NCBI GenBank assembly: GCA_946807835.1
Contig: OX327683.1
Coordinates: 6,949,001 to 7,013,000, forward strand
Origin: Ailanthus altissimus
Taxonomy: Eukaryota; Streptophyta; Magnoliopsida; Sapindales; Simaroubaceae
Direction of reading: 5' to 3'
DNA length: 64,000 nucleotides
Below the pieces are notes generated by a model, which was not told the origin of the DNA, did no database searches, and worked only from the letters and a program-made list of their open reading frames with translations. This document shows, piece after piece, positions 12,061-24,993 of the stretch. Numbering within the stretch: the stretch's first letter is position 1; each line of letters opens with the position of its first letter. Position numbers and translations under genes: made by a program.

Positions 12061-12498
12061 TGCAGTTTTAGAACTACAAGAATTCTTAATCAAATTAGAG
12101 TTTATTAATTTTATGAATGTCATAATTAGTTCGAGTCCTAGTTTTATTTATTTACTTTTATTGTTTTATTAATTTAATAATTATTATTTGAGTTGTATTC
12201 ATAATTCAACATGAAGTCTTATTTGAATAGGTTTAAGATAATTAATGTTTAGTGTAAATATATATCTTTTGTAACTTTAGAGTTTTAATTGTTATTTTAA
12301 TTATTCAGTTGTGGGAATAAACTTTTGGTTTGAGTTGTTCTTGTTATTTCTCAACAATCGTTGAATCAACAAGATCTAACATTCTAAATTCACGAGTATT
12401 ATCAAAATCAACGTGAGTTTAGTTTATTTTTTATTCTAGGTATTCTTAGACTAAACGAAATATTGAATCTATACCTTCATCTATCCTTTCGCTGCATC
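12061..12498 (+). repeat. 5' LTR of nested LTR element X
   Basis: It is a direct repeat of 14,933-15,411, beginning TG(C/T)AGTTTTAGAACTA and ending CTTTCGC(T/C)GCATCA. It is followed at 12,501 by TTGGTATAGAGCAG, a degraded primer binding site for initiator methionine tRNA (usual TGGTATCAGAGC). Confidence 0.85.
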
Positions 12499-14932
12499 AA
12501 TTTGGTATAGAGCAGTCGTATCTAGTATTAGATATAATTTCTGAGTAAAGATGGCAGTGGATTAGATTTGAGATGGATATCCCCTACACCCACATTCGCA
12601 TTCATTTAAAAAATAAAATACCAAATTCTATCTAAATTCGCTCGAGCGGATATGTACTTCTTAACAAACCCGCAATGAATTATTCACGGATTTTAAGTAG
12701 GTTATAAATTAATATAAAAAAAAATATAAAATCATAACATTAATTTTTAAAAAAAATCATAAAATATAACAATCACAATTATATTACAAATTTAAATTCA
12801 ATAAAAGTCTTCCTATAAAAATTAAACTCATTTTCAAGTTAAGCTAATAAAAGCAACACGCAAATAGTTAACATAAACACTAAACAACATAATTACAAAG
12901 TAACTCAATTAAACAAAAATGAATTTTCTTATACTTGATTTAAGATTTAAAAATATATCTTACAAATAAATTTATATTGGCATATTATAGTTTAAAAATT
13001 AGTCAATTTACTAACTAACTAAGTTAATAATATATTAAACATTAAAAGACTAAAAAATTAAAACAAAATAGCTATCAATCTTCGTGAAGAAAATAAATAA
13101 ATAAAAGTTAAACAAAAAAAATTAACTCATCTCTCTTAAATATTTATATTATTTATATAAGTAATGTGATGTTAGTAAGATGAAAATTAAAGAGAGACAT
13201 AAACCTGTAGTTTAAGAATCAGAGAAATATTTAACAAGTGTGAGCCAATAGCGTTATGAGAATAGATAATTAAAAATGACAAAGCTACAAGACGACGTTT
13301 GTATAACAAGTGAAATTGATAATAATTAATAGATTGAACAATAGATTAAAATTATTCTTTCAATTTTTCATTTAAGGCTACAACAAAATAACATCGTTTG
13401 ATCATTTTTTTAGAAAAAAAAAATGTAAATATTTGTAGATACCCTAATAGATATCTGTTGAATATTTCACCAAACCCTTACGTGTACCAAATTTGTTGCA
13501 GGTTTTAACTTTTTGTAACAAACTCACTTTAATCAATTTCAAATTTTACCAAATTCTTCCCAACAAGAGCGAATTTTAGAGGGTTTGCTGATCATTTTAT
13601 CATCCCTATTTTTGGGCCAAAAAAACTACCTCTACCTAAAAAAATTAAAAAAATCCTCACCACTTATTTTTCTTTAAAAAAATTCGTTCTCAACGAAAAA
13701 AGTACAAAAAAAGAAATCAAATAAAAAAATCAAAAATTAAAAAAAAAGGAGCCAAATGGTCCAAAACCTAAAAGCCGCTACAATGTCGATCGCCTTAAAC
13801 CATCATCACAGCCGCCAACATCGTTTATCTAGACCACCGACAAACTTAGAATCATAAGCCGATCAATACCATCGTCGTCATTCATTGTCACCAACATCAC
13901 GCGATCAACTAAACCTTATGCCAAACCCATTATCATTCTAGCTCTCTTTGGCCACTGTTCAAGGTACCTGAAACTTATAAATTATCGGCTGTTCAAGCCC
14001 AGCCATCTTCGCCTTAAGCCGTCGCCAAAAATCATCCAGACTGATAAAAAAATCACCAATAACAACCGTGATCATCACCACCTCAATCGTTGCGTTTTAG
14101 GTCTTAAATCAGCCATCATCTTTTTCATCATGTTCCACTCTCTAAGATTCGACCCTTGCCGCTCTATCAAAGGCCACCATTTATTGGCAACACTAAACCC
14201 TACTTAAGGTCAATTCCAACACTAAACACTAAACCCTAGTTTTGAGTTTTTTTTATTTTTTTTTAAATCAAGAAAAAAGTGAAAAAAAATTAAAATTATG
14301 GTACAAAAGTTTCTGGTTAATTTTGATGAAGATTTGAAATGTGATTTGCTATTATTTCTTTGCAATCTAAAAAGATGTGTAGATTTAATATTCAAGTATT
14401 TAGATGAAAAGGATAAAAGTAAGATGAAGATAATATAAGATAATTGGCCCTTCACATTAACATCAATTTTTTTAGATCCAGTCATTAACTTTGATTAGCC
14501 ACCAATATTTTACGAAGTTGAGAAGTATGATAAGGAGAATTTCGATAACCTTGACGAGGCAATTTTAAAGAAATTCTATGTTGTTCACTCAATTTAGTTG
14601 AAGGTGATAATTGTGAGATTTTTTTCATATGTGGATGAGTTGAGGAACACCTTTTTTTTGTTACCAATTATTTCAAGAAGTCGCATAAACATTCTTTGAA
14701 GATTTTGTTCGAAACATTAATGATTGAAGAGTTTGTTTCTTATCATTGGAGTGATTGGATGAACATTGTGAGAAAAATTGCGAAATTCAAAATGTGTGGT
14801 CTACATCAAGATATAATTTTAAAAATTAATTTTAGTGCACATTTTGAAAATTAATTTTGGTACATGTGAAGAATCAATCGAAAAAGAATTCAAGCAAAAT
14901 TCAAGGATGAATTTTGTTTAAGAGGGGGATAA
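12499..14932 (+). mobile_element. Internal region of LTR element X (no gag/pol recognised)
   Basis: The internal part starts with the primer binding site (12,501-12,514) and ends with a polypurine tract AAGAGGGGGA at 14,920-14,929. Apart from an hAT-like insertion, about 1.4 kb remains and none of it resembles gag, protease, reverse transcriptase or integrase. The element is therefore a non-autonomous (LARD-like) or heavily decayed one. Its insertion interrupts the copia frame between the integrase and the reverse transcriptase region. Confidence 0.7.
12546..13608. mobile_element. hAT-like non-autonomous element inside element X
   Basis: The ends are TA(A/G)(A/G)GATG inverted (TAAAGATG at 12,546, complement CATCCCTA at 13,601-13,608). 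The outer 8 bases on each side, TTTCTGAG and TTTTTGGG, agree at 6 of 8 positions, as expected for an old hAT 8-bp target duplication. Near the ends are GATGGATATCCCC and GGGTATCTACAAAT-type blocks, typical of a widespread plant hAT-like family. There is no transposase frame. Confidence 0.5.
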
Positions 14933-15411
14933 TGTAGTTTTAGAACTATAAATTTTTTTTAATCAAGTTAGATTTTATTATATTTAAGAATGTCATAATT
15001 TTCTATTGAAGTTAGATTTTATTATATTTGAGAATGTCATAATTAGTTTGAGTCCTATTTAAATTAATTTTTCTTTTGAATATTTTATTAGTTTAGTAAT
15101 TATTATTTGAGTTGTATTCCTAATTCAGTAGAAAGTCTTATTTGAGTAAGTTTAGGATAATTAATTATTAGTATAAATATGTATCTTTTGTAACATTAGA
15201 ATGAGGCTTGTTATTTTGATTATTCAATGGAATAAACTCTTGATTTGAGTTATTCTTGTTATTTTGCATTTATTGAATCAACAAGATCTAATGTCTTAAA
15301 TTCGTAGGTATTCTTAGAATCAACATAAGTTTAGTTTATTCTTTATTTTTGGCATTCTTAGACTAAATGAAACATTGAAACTATCCCTTCATCTACCCTT
15401 TCGCCGCATCA
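14933..15411 (+). repeat. 3' LTR of nested LTR element X
   Basis: It pairs with 12,061-12,498 and follows the polypurine tract directly. It is longer than its partner partly because of a roughly 46-base tandem duplication (AGTTAGATTTTATTATATTT repeated near 14,964 and 15,008). A clean 5-bp target duplication is not visible, but the copia reading frame continues immediately after it. Confidence 0.85.
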
Positions 15412-16202
15412 ATGTCTCATCTAAAATCTCGTACTAAACAAAGTAAAAATAAAATGTGAATGATAGTTCATTTGTAGTAAATTGCTGATCAATTGCCTAT
15501 GCATTAAAAGTAGTCAAGTCATGTGTCAACTACCAATGTACTAACTAGGGTAGTTGTTCCTTAAGAATAACTTATTAAAAGGGTAGTTAAGGAAATATCT
15601 GTCGTATATTAAAAACATGGTAAACCACTTGATTCATAAGATTTTGTACTACCAAAAAGAAAAATATAGAATCAGGATTCTATTATAAATAATGCTTCAT
15701 TGTAATTGAAAAAGTATTGAAGAACGTAATGATCATAATATAAGAAAGCCCCAGAAGCAGCTAAGGTATCAGAAATAATTTAACTCCCAAAAGAGGCTAG
15801 ATAGGAAGAAAAATTAATTGATGATGTGTTTACATTTACAGTGGTTACTGAAATCATAAATGATAATTTTGAACCACTGCTATTGATGATTACAAACTAA
15901 GGCATGACTGGCCAAAATGGAAGAAGCAATTTAAGCAAAATTAACTTCTTTAGCCATATGTGAAGTATTTAGATCTATGGTCCAAACACTAAATAGTGTT
16001 AAACCTATTAGATACAAATGAGTTTTTGTAAGAAAATGTAATGAGAAAAAAATTATGAGATATAAAGCCAAACTTCTTACTTAAAATTTATCGCAAAGAT
16101 CTGATATTAATTACAAGAAAATTTATTCCTTTGTAATGGATATCATTATATTTCAATTCTTGATCAGTTTAGCTATATAAAAAAAACTTGACATACATCT
16201 CA
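15412..16202 (+). pseudogene. Ty1/copia element, part 2: integrase tail and start of reverse transcriptase
   Basis: The first codons after element X give MSHLKSRTKQ, matching the copia SHLDPRTKQ segment, so the frame resumes at the junction. From about 15,985 the start of the reverse transcriptase domain is readable (VKPIRYK-VFVRKCNEK, then INYKKIYSFVMD, FLISLAI, LDIHL). There are many stops. The piece ends at 16,202, where the Ty3/gypsy LTR begins after the 5-bp target sequence TCTCA (16,198-16,202). Confidence 0.85.
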
Positions 16203-18811
16203 TGTCTCGTCCCATATTCAAAAAGATTTGACACACGACATAACTTATACTTATTCAATAATGTGCATTCATAATTAATATTGTATAAAATTTTAAATTT
16301 CAATTCTACATAGGAATCCTTAATAAGTTGCTAGTAAGTTCATCACAAAATTAACTTATAAACATATTTAGTGGAACATAAACAAAATACAACCACACTA
16401 GTGAAATAATAAATAAGTATTTATTCAATAGGGATAAATGAAAGATCTCAAACTACGTGTCCACAAATTAAACACTTAGCAATCTAGCAACTTAAGAACC
16501 CAAGAGATAACAGAAACCTTGCCAAATCTATTAAGCACACATATACCTTGTTTACCTGGAATCATAATAAACTATAATAAGTATAAAACTCAGTAAGCAT
16601 ACTAGTTTTTCATATACCAATATATATATATGTATACACAATGCATGGGCATGATATGCTCTCATTTCAAGTAAGAGTTTAACATTTATTCAAAACATAT
16701 AATAAGATTATTATCACTTAACCATCACCTAGTAGAACTTCATATATCATATATGATGACACGTATTAAATACTTGTGGGCATAAAGCTCTTCACATGGA
16801 ACAATCATGGACTCAAACATCAAATGGTCTATTTTTGGGGTGTTTCTTATCGTTGTCCCCATCACGGATTTGCTTAGGTTAGTGTGCATTACGTATCATC
16901 GTCCACATCCCTAAAAGGCCTTATTACACTATTAATTACTCTTGGGGGGTTACATTACAACGTCTCCTTCACTATTTTACTGGAGTATATGGCGTTACGT
17001 ATCGCCGTCCCATACATCTAGAAGGCCTCACAATAATCACTTATGAGTCTTCTCATATATCATATATAATGCATACTAAGTAAATAGTGAGTTCAAGTAT
17101 TCTCAAAATATAAAACATATCTCATAGACATATTTTACTTCAAAAGTTTTATTTCTTAAACACATTTCTTTTTGAAAGCTTACTTTCATAAACACATATA
17201 TGATCTATGTATCCATGCTCAATGTTGATGATCACATTTATAAACACATGTCTTTTACATTTGATATCAAAATATACTTTGACATAACATAAACACATCT
17301 CAAAGCACATTTACAAATCATGTATAAACAAATTGTTATATATATTGTGATTTTAGTTAAATTCTAGTATACTTATCTCTTAACACTTTCGAATACAAGG
17401 CTTAATTCTCCTTAATCTATCAATAGAAATTAATCATTTCATAAGAATCACTATTTATATAAAATTCTTTAAATAGCTAACAAAATTACATATATTGCAC
17501 TTATCACATTAAATTGGTCCAATGACTTGGTTTCTCAAAACATATCATTCTGACCATTTATACTTAATAAAATTTTCTTATAAATCAAATGAAGTCCAAT
17601 TACTCTAAAATAAGAATATGTCATTCTTGACTTATATTCCTTCCCATATTTAGATTTTATATTATAATTTCTACCCAATCCATTTCATAAACACCATAAA
17701 ATCTAAACTATTATCATGACAAGATCAAGATATTTACTAAACAACATTTAGTCTCCCCATTTTATGAAATCACATACCAACTCAAAATTTATAAAACTAT
17801 AATAGTATTACTCTTAACATATATCTCAATCCATGTAAATATTTTTCTCCAAAATCCGTGCTAAAAATATTTTAAAATTATTTTATTCCAAAGCTTTAAA
17901 AATCTATTGATCAAACAGTACAATGAATTGATACCATTTAGAAAATCATAATAATTTGATCACATTAATGAACATTCTCAAGTTTGAATATGTCATATTA
18001 AACATGTAAAAGTATCATATTCTAAAAATTCGTAATTTTTTAATATCATTTGATAGATCAAATTTTATTCATCACTTGAGTATACTACTAAAACAAGAAA
18101 TTTCTAGAATTTTATAGTCATTTTTTAAAATTTATTAAAATTTCAATTTGTGAAATTTTTAACCGATTCAAAGTCTTAAATTATCCTAACCATGTCTAGT
18201 TTCATATCTCAAAAATTTAAACCATTATCAAAGTAAAAAATTTATAAAATTCTCAAATCAAGGTACTATCAAGAAGAAATTTTACAAATCTATCATGATT
18301 CATCAAATTATCTATATAATCATCATCAATTCTCAACATATCTCACAAAATTCACATCAAATCTCTAATTTTGTATATTTTTAAAAATAAAAACTTAAAG
18401 AAATTAAAACCAAGAAACTGAGAAAGAATTATGATATACCGCTTACAGCTTAAAATTTCAATTTCTTCTCTTCTCTCTTTCTCTCCCATCTTTTTCTCTC
18501 TTTTCTCTCTCTAAAAGGTGTAGCTCAACCAAAATGAGTGAATTAGGATTACGTAATGAGCATTTTTATACTAAGAGGCTAATTTTTAGTATTTAAGAAT
18601 TAGTCTGCAAAACTTTTAAAGTATTATAATTTGGTCCCTAAAATAAATCTAAAGTCTTGCAAATAAACCTAATACTAATAATAAGTCCTTAATTTATACA
18701 AATAATACTAATAACAATACATAAATCAAGTATCACTCATATACAAATAAAATATAAATATTATATATCTAAATATTTATTTTTACTGGTTGTGGATAAG
18801 TAGCTACTACA
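16203..18811 (-). repeat. Ty3/gypsy LTR (3' LTR in element orientation)
   Basis: A 2.6-kb LTR in minus orientation, TG at 16,203 and CA at 18,811, matched with interruptions by 26,010-30,532. In element orientation the polypurine tract TTGGAGAAT lies directly before it (18,812-18,820). The left flank TCTCA (16,198-16,202) corresponds to TCTTA at 31,276-31,280, one base different, and joining the two flanks restores a continuous copia reading frame. Confidence 0.85.
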
Positions 18812-20642
18812 ATTCTCCAATTCTTATAGGAATTTCGTCCTCGAAATTCATAACTTAACCAAACAGACAATGATACTTAGATCTCATTTCCTTTTCTCAT
18901 TCCCAAGTTGCCTCTTTAACTGTATAGTTTCTCCATAAAACATTTACCAAAGTAATCTTCTTGATACGTAGAATTTGCTCTTTATTGTCCAAAATCATAA
19001 TGGGCACATCTTTATAGCTGAGATCATCCCTAAGTTAAAATGGCTCATAACTTAATATATGTGAGGAGTTTGATACATATTTATGTAACATGGATTCATG
19101 GAACACATTATGACTCTTCATAATGATGGAGAATGGCAAGTCTATAAGCTATATCACCTATCCTTTCAAGGATTTTAAATGGACCAATGAATCTTGAACT
19201 CAATTTTCCTTTCTTGCCAAACCTTATGACCTCTTTAATTCTAGCAACCTTAAGAAACACTTTTTCACCTACTTAAATTCTAAATCTTTTTTTTTTATTA
19301 TCTGCATAGCTTTTCTGTCTACTCTAAGCCACTTTCATTCTTTTCCTTATCTTTTTTATAAGCTTACAAATTTATTGGACAATCTTTGGCTTTAAAATTT
19401 TCCTCTCTCCAACTTCATCTTAATGCATAGGAGATCTACACTTTCTTCCAAATAAGGCTTCATATGGGGGCCATACCAATAGTTGATTGATAATTATTGT
19501 TGTATGTAAACTTCACTAATTAAAGGTGTTTGTCGTAGCTACCTTTAAAGTTTAACACTCATGCCCTCAATATATCTTCCAGAATTTAAATGGTCATTTC
19601 AGATTGACCATTAGTCTATAGGTGGAATGCAGTACTGAAGTTCAACTTTGTGCCCATGACATTATGTAGACTCTTTCAAAATATTAAAGTAAATCGAATA
19701 TCTCTATTAGATACAATTGACATAAGCACTCTATGAAGCCTCATAATTTTATCAACATATAATTGGGTATACCTATCTATGGAATAAGTGGTACATATTG
19801 GAATAAAATATGCTGATTTTGTTAGCCTATCAATAATCTTTCATATGACATTGTAGCCCTTTTGTGTGCTTGGTAACCCAACCACAAAATTCATGGCTAT
19901 ATATTTCTATTTTCATTCTGGTACCAACAAAAGTTTCAGTAACCCAGACGGTCTCTGATGCTCAACCTTAACTTGCTGACATGTCAAACATTACTCTATA
20001 AATTTTGCAATCTCTCATTTCATATTAACCTACCAATAAAGAGTTCGTAGGTCTCGATTTATCTTGGTACCTCCTAGATGGATAATATATGGTGAATTAT
20101 GAGCTTTAGTCAAGATCTTATTTTTCAACTCATCATTATTAGGCACACAAAGTCTACCTTCAAAATATAAGGCTCCATTATAAAAAAAATAGCAAAGTAA
20201 GGCCTTTTGCCTAATGGTATTTCTTCCATAATCTTCTTCAGGTACACATCACTACCTTGTGCTTCCTTAATTCTCTTAACTATAGTAGGCTGAATAGATA
20301 TACTTGCAACATAAGCCTTATCATTGGATCTCAACCACTTCAATGCTCAGCTTTCTTAAATCTAGCAAAATAGTCAAAAGTGCTGCCGCATGTCCTGAAG
20401 ATTTCCTACTCAAAGCATCTGCCACAACATTAGATTTCCCCGAATGGTAGTTAATCATTGGAACATAAGCCCTATCATTGGATCTCAACCACTTCAATGC
20501 TCAGCTTTCTTAAATCTAGCGAAATAGTCAAAAATGCTGCCGCATGTCCTGAAGATTTCCTACTCAAAGCATCTGCCACAACATTAGATTTCCCCGAATG
20601 GTAGTTAATCACACATTCATAATCCTTAATTAGCTCCAACCA
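18812..20642 (-). pseudogene. Ty3/gypsy integrase with chromodomain-type tail
   Basis: Read on the minus strand, this covers the end of RNase H, the spacer, the zinc-binding N-terminus and core of integrase (landmarks VKRIKEAQGSDVYLKKIMEE, then an HLGGTK-INRDLRTLYW segment near 20,040-20,095) and the C-terminal part (DDLSYKDVPIMILDNKEQ, VNVLWRNYTVKEATWE near 18,890-19,050), which is the chromodomain-like end of plant chromoviruses. Frameshifts and stops run throughout. A 154-bp tandem duplication at 20,308-20,615 adds a further frame break. Confidence 0.85.
20308..20615. repeat. 154-bp tandem duplication in the gypsy pol gene
   Basis: Positions 20,308-20,461 and 20,462-20,615 are almost identical (both begin AACATAAGCC and carry GAATGGTAGTTAATC at an exact offset of 154 bases), with only a handful of differences. 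The unit is not a multiple of three, so the duplication itself disrupts the frame between RNase H and integrase. High identity suggests a recent event relative to the element's age. Confidence 0.9.
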
Positions 20643-21041
20643 TCAACGTTGCCTTATAGTTAACTTCTTTTGAGTAAAGAAGTATTTACAACTCTTGTGG
20701 TCTATGTTGGTTTCACATTTTTCTCTATAAAGATAATGCCTCCAAATTTTAAGAGCAATAACTACTGTAGCAAACTCAAATTCATGAATAGGGTAATTCT
20801 GCTCATAATTCTTTAGTTGTCGTGAGGCATATGCTACTATCTTTCCATCTTGCATTAATACATACCCTAGCCTTTTCTTGGAAGCATCACTATATATCAC
20901 AAATTCGTAAAAGCAGAAGGAATAGTTAGTATAGGAGCGGATACTAACAGATGCTTGAGTTCTTGAAAATTTTTCTCACATTCATCGGACAACTGAAACT
21001 TAACATTCTTTCTTATTAATTGAGTTAAAGGTGCAGTTATC
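20643..21041 (-). pseudogene. Ty3/gypsy RNase H domain
   Basis: The minus-strand frame from 20,900 reads [20 protein letters not shown] then [20 protein letters not shown], the standard gypsy RNase H start with its catalytic Asp and the ASRQLK..E..Y..HE box; ahead of it is the [19 protein letters not shown] connection segment. The domain is split from the reverse transcriptase by a solo LTR whose flanks, once joined, restore the frame. Confidence 0.9.
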
Positions 21042-23544
21042 TGAAAATTCTAGATAGGCAACTCAAGAGGGGGGGGGGGGTGAATTGGGTATTTAAAAAT
21101 TAATGCACTAATATAAATAATTTATGCAATTATTAAAACATAAATAAATTTAATAAATAATAGAGTAAGGGATAGAGAGAATAACACCCGAATGTTTACA
21201 TAGTTCGGCACTCCACGCGGCATATTACGCCTAAAGTTACTCACCTTGTGGATTCTACTAGCTTGCCTTAAATCAAGGCCAATAATCAATACACTTGACT
21301 TGACAGAACCTGACCCGAGCCCTCCTCGAGAATCGAGGCGAATACTGCGATGATGTGAGACTAATATACTATTTACTCATACATATGATATAATGAGGCT
21401 ACATGCCTCAACAAAAGGTGTACACGTATACTCCAATATACAAAAAGATATACAAATACACAAACTGATACACTTATACAGCTATGCGTGTCGTGGGCCA
21501 ACCTTAAAATGTGATGACTGTATTACACTGCACGAATTCCTATGACAACTTGGGAAAAATAAGAAAAAGGGAAAAAAGGGTGAGCTTGTAACTCAGTGAG
21601 TGGAAATAATCTAAAAATATTACATACTTTATATGGATTGTACACGTATAAATCTGTATGATAAAATAATTATGAAACTGTATACTGAGTAGTCAATAAA
21701 CTTATACTGAAAGTATGAGCTGTCATAAAATCTGTGCTAAAACTAAAATCATGACATAATACTGGGGATCTGAAAGTATAAACTATCATAAAATCTATTA
21801 TCAAGCTGAATATATGTAACATAGCTATGTAAACATATACTACATATCTACTGAAAACTACACCAAACTTGTACCTGGGAAACAACTGGTCTAACATGGC
21901 GGAAAAACTCACGCATAAGTAGAGCGGGGGATCTGAGCTGGTCTAACCTGGCGGAATGTTACATCGCTCAGGCAAAGCAAACTAAACTGGTCTAACGCAT
22001 GCGCAGAGCAACTATACTAAAGGGGAGGGTACGCATATGGTGGTTCAAAAACTACTACTACTATATAATATCATGAAAGCATAATTGTTCTAAAATAAAT
22101 ATTTTTGTACTGAACGTAATCATAAATTATACTATAATAAATTCTAAAATATTTATGAATATACTAAATAGTATAAATATTTATCTGTCTAAAATAAATC
22201 ATGACTAAATTTGATAACGCGTAATTTAATCATAAACGGTTGTATTAAAAATATATAAAATATATATAGTTATCCACTCACTAAAGTACGCTAATTCTGA
22301 GCTGGGTCTGAATTTTGAGATCTATCCACTATCGGCACACCTCGTATATCATAGAGTGTAAAAATACATCATTAGTACCGATATGTATTATAAATGTTTT
22401 AATATCGTAAAACTATTATCCGCTAAATTACTGGGTATAAATCTAACTACCCAAGCTAATTTTCTAAAATTTCCTACTTTTTTTCTCTATCTTTTTTTTT
22501 CTTTTCGTTCTCTTTCTCTTTCTCTTCTTCTTTCTTCTCAGTTTCTTTTTCTTCTCCCTTTCTTTTCTTCTTCTTTTCTTTTTCTCTTTTCTTTCTTCTT
22601 TCAACTTTTTCTTCTTCTCATCATAAGCTTCAAATGAAGCAAACATACAAATATATATCGTGAAAAGGCAGCACCGCTTAATTTCTTTTCTCTATTTTTT
22701 TTTGCCACCAAACATACACGTTATCCTACACGTGTATGACATGACTTCTAATGTATCAAAAAACTTTTACAACAAATTAGTTTCTAAGGTATCAATTAAA
22801 CCCCTTACAATTAAAGAGTAACAACTCTCCTCTCAAAGTATTTTTCACAAACACTTAGCTTACAACAAAAGGGTAACAGTTCTCTTTCACGATGTGTTTC
22901 TAAAAATACTTGAAAAAAACCAATACAAGAATTAATAAGTAAAATAATTTAAACTCTAAAATGAGTAAATATGAAGTTGTAAGAACAACGAAGCTCTCAA
23001 TTCCAATATATGACGTTTTTCTCTTATTTCTTTTAAGTTTCAAATAAGTGAGGTATTTATAAAGAGTAAAAAATAGCAGTTGCTAAAGTAACTCTCTCGT
23101 TGCTACAGTGACTTAACCATTGCTAAAGTGATGCACAGTACTTGACTGTTATACAGTAATTCTTCCGTTATTATAGTGCTGCTACAGTGATCTTCATAAA
23201 GTCTTGATCCTTTGCATTTTAGTCCATTTTTTTAAACTTCCAAAACTTTGCACTTTGGTCCAACTTTAACATACTTGAATGATTTGACAATAAATTTCTA
23301 TAGACAACTTCAAATTTACTTCTGAAAATTATTTAGAAAGCTAACACAATTATCTTTCTATTATCAATAAGTTTGTGCACATTTTTTATCTCATATAGTA
23401 CCAGTATTATTCTGAATTTGCCATTCTATTTTATTTGTTAATATTTTACTTTACTTATGCGTTTAATTCTTTTAATGCCTAATTATAACAAACACATGAT
23501 TTGTTATCATCAAATCATAAATATGTATGACTATAAATTCAACA
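21042..23544 (-). mobile_element. Solo LTR, SIRE/Maximus-like copia, inside gypsy pol
   Basis: In minus orientation it starts TGTTGAATTTATAG and includes TTTGATGATAACAAA, the start typical of Sirevirus-type LTRs. It ends at TTTTCA after a C-rich tract (complement of the GGGGGGGGGGGG run at 21,068-21,080) and has a TATA-like GTATTTATAAAG segment (plus strand, about 23,053). Flanks TTATC (21,037-21,041) and CTATC (23,545-23,549) agree at 4 of 5. Removing the LTR and one flank joins FFKI to TAPLTQ, the intact gypsy sequence. A second LTR-like sequence is nested in it. Confidence 0.7.
21350..22690 (-). repeat. LTR-like sequence nested within the solo LTR
   Basis: The texture changes at about 21,350: blocks such as GAGCTTGTAACTCAGTGAGTGG and GGTCTAACCTGGCGG appear, typical of plant gypsy LTRs, followed by a 150-base pyrimidine-rich tract (22,480-22,640). 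The outer solo LTR seems to continue from about 22,700. Exact ends and target duplication were not resolved. Open frames over the pyrimidine tract are compositional artefacts. Confidence 0.4.
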
Positions 23545-24300
23545 CTATCTTAAAGAATCCTTCAGCAAACCGCCTATAATATCCTGCCAGCCTAAGAAAA
23601 CTTCAAACTTCTTCAACATTAGTTGGTCTAGGCCAATTACCACTGCTTTAATTTTGCTTAGATCTACTGAGATTCCCTTTGAGGAAACAACATGTCCCAA
23701 AAATACTAATTGATCTAGTCAGAATTCACACTTCTTGGACTTTGCATAAAGCTGTGTTTCCCTTAACACTTGTAGAACTTTTCTTAAGTATTCTTCATGC
23801 TCTCTCTTACTCTTATATATACTAAGATGTCATCAATGAATACAATAACAAACCTATCCAGATAATCCTTGAATACTTTATTCATCAGATCCATAAAGGC
23901 AGCAGGTGCATTTGTCAACCCAAATGGCATCACAATAAACTCATAATGCCCATATTTATTAGAAATACAATTTTTGGAATGTCTTCTTTCTTAATCTTCA
24001 ATTAATGATAACTAGAACGAAGATCAATTTTAGAGAATACACAAGCTTCTTGTAACTAATCGAATAAATCATTGCTTCTTGGAAGTTGATACTTATTCTT
24101 CATAGTCATACGATTCAACTCTTAATAGTCAATGCATAATCTTATCGAACCATCATTCTTCTTAACAAAAAGAACTTGAGCATCCCAAGGTGAAACACTA
24201 GGGCGAATAAATCCCTTCTCAAGTAATTCTTGTAGTTGCTCCTTCAACTCCTTAACTCCTTAAGCTCTACTAGTACCATATGGTAAGGTGTTTAAGATAT
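23545..24300 (-). pseudogene. Ty3/gypsy reverse transcriptase
   Basis: The minus-strand translation shows [12 protein letters not shown] with an intact catalytic D-D pair (codons at 23,829-23,840) and, nearer the 5' side of the domain, the segments around the first catalytic Asp. The C-terminal end reads SFLRLAGYYRRFAEGFFK before the solo LTR insertion. Several frameshifts and stops make the whole non-functional, although the active-site box survived. Confidence 0.85.
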
Positions 24301-24492
24301 AGGAGTGGTTCCTAGCATAAGTTCTATGGTGAATTCGATCTCTCAATCTGGTAGAACTTTAGGTAAATCTTCAGTGAAGATATCTATAAACTCATTTACC
24401 ATTGGACCATCTTGAATCTTCATTTCATTTTTCCTTGTATCCACTACAGTTGCTAAGAAACCTTGACAACCCTTCTTAAGACATTTTCAAGC

Positions 24493-24993
24493 TTATAAGA
24501 CAGATATCACTTTTGGCAAAGAACATAACTTAGAACCAACAAAACTAAACTCAGGTTCACCGTGTGGTTGGAAAATAACCTCTTTCTCAAAGCACTTAAC
24601 ATTAGCATGGTACATAGACAACCAGTCCATGACAAATATTACATCAAAATCATATATATTCAAGATTATTAAATCTTCTCGTAGCACTTTATCTCTTATT
24701 TCAATCTTATATAATTTTACCACATTTATAGCACATATCAAATCTTTTAAAGGGGTTGCAATACACAAATCTAAACCCAAAGGTTCTGGCACAACCCTCA
24801 TACTACTAACAAATGCAAGTGACACAAATGAATGGGTAGAACCCAAATTAAAAAGCGTTAAACCATGGTGGCTAGATATAGAAATTATACTTGTCACCAC
24901 AAAAAGTGAATCATCTCCTTCTTGCCTGGTAAAAGTATAGACTCTTGCTTGAACCTTTTGATCCTTATTAAATCCTCTTTGATCACTCTTCAT
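24493..24993 (-). pseudogene. Ty3/gypsy protease region
   Basis: A 166-codon open stretch matches the retropepsin-like region of plant chromoviruses: SISSHHGLTLFNLGSTHSFV, then VMDWLSMYHANV and FEKEVIFQPHGEPEFSFVG. The catalytic Asp-Ser-Gly reads Asn-Leu-Gly, so the enzyme would be inactive. Confidence 0.9.

Noticed and set aside
22383..22646. Open frames on both strands, Leu/Phe-Ser rich or Lys/Arg-Glu rich
   Set aside because: Produced by a pyrimidine-rich tract within an LTR; low-complexity artefact.
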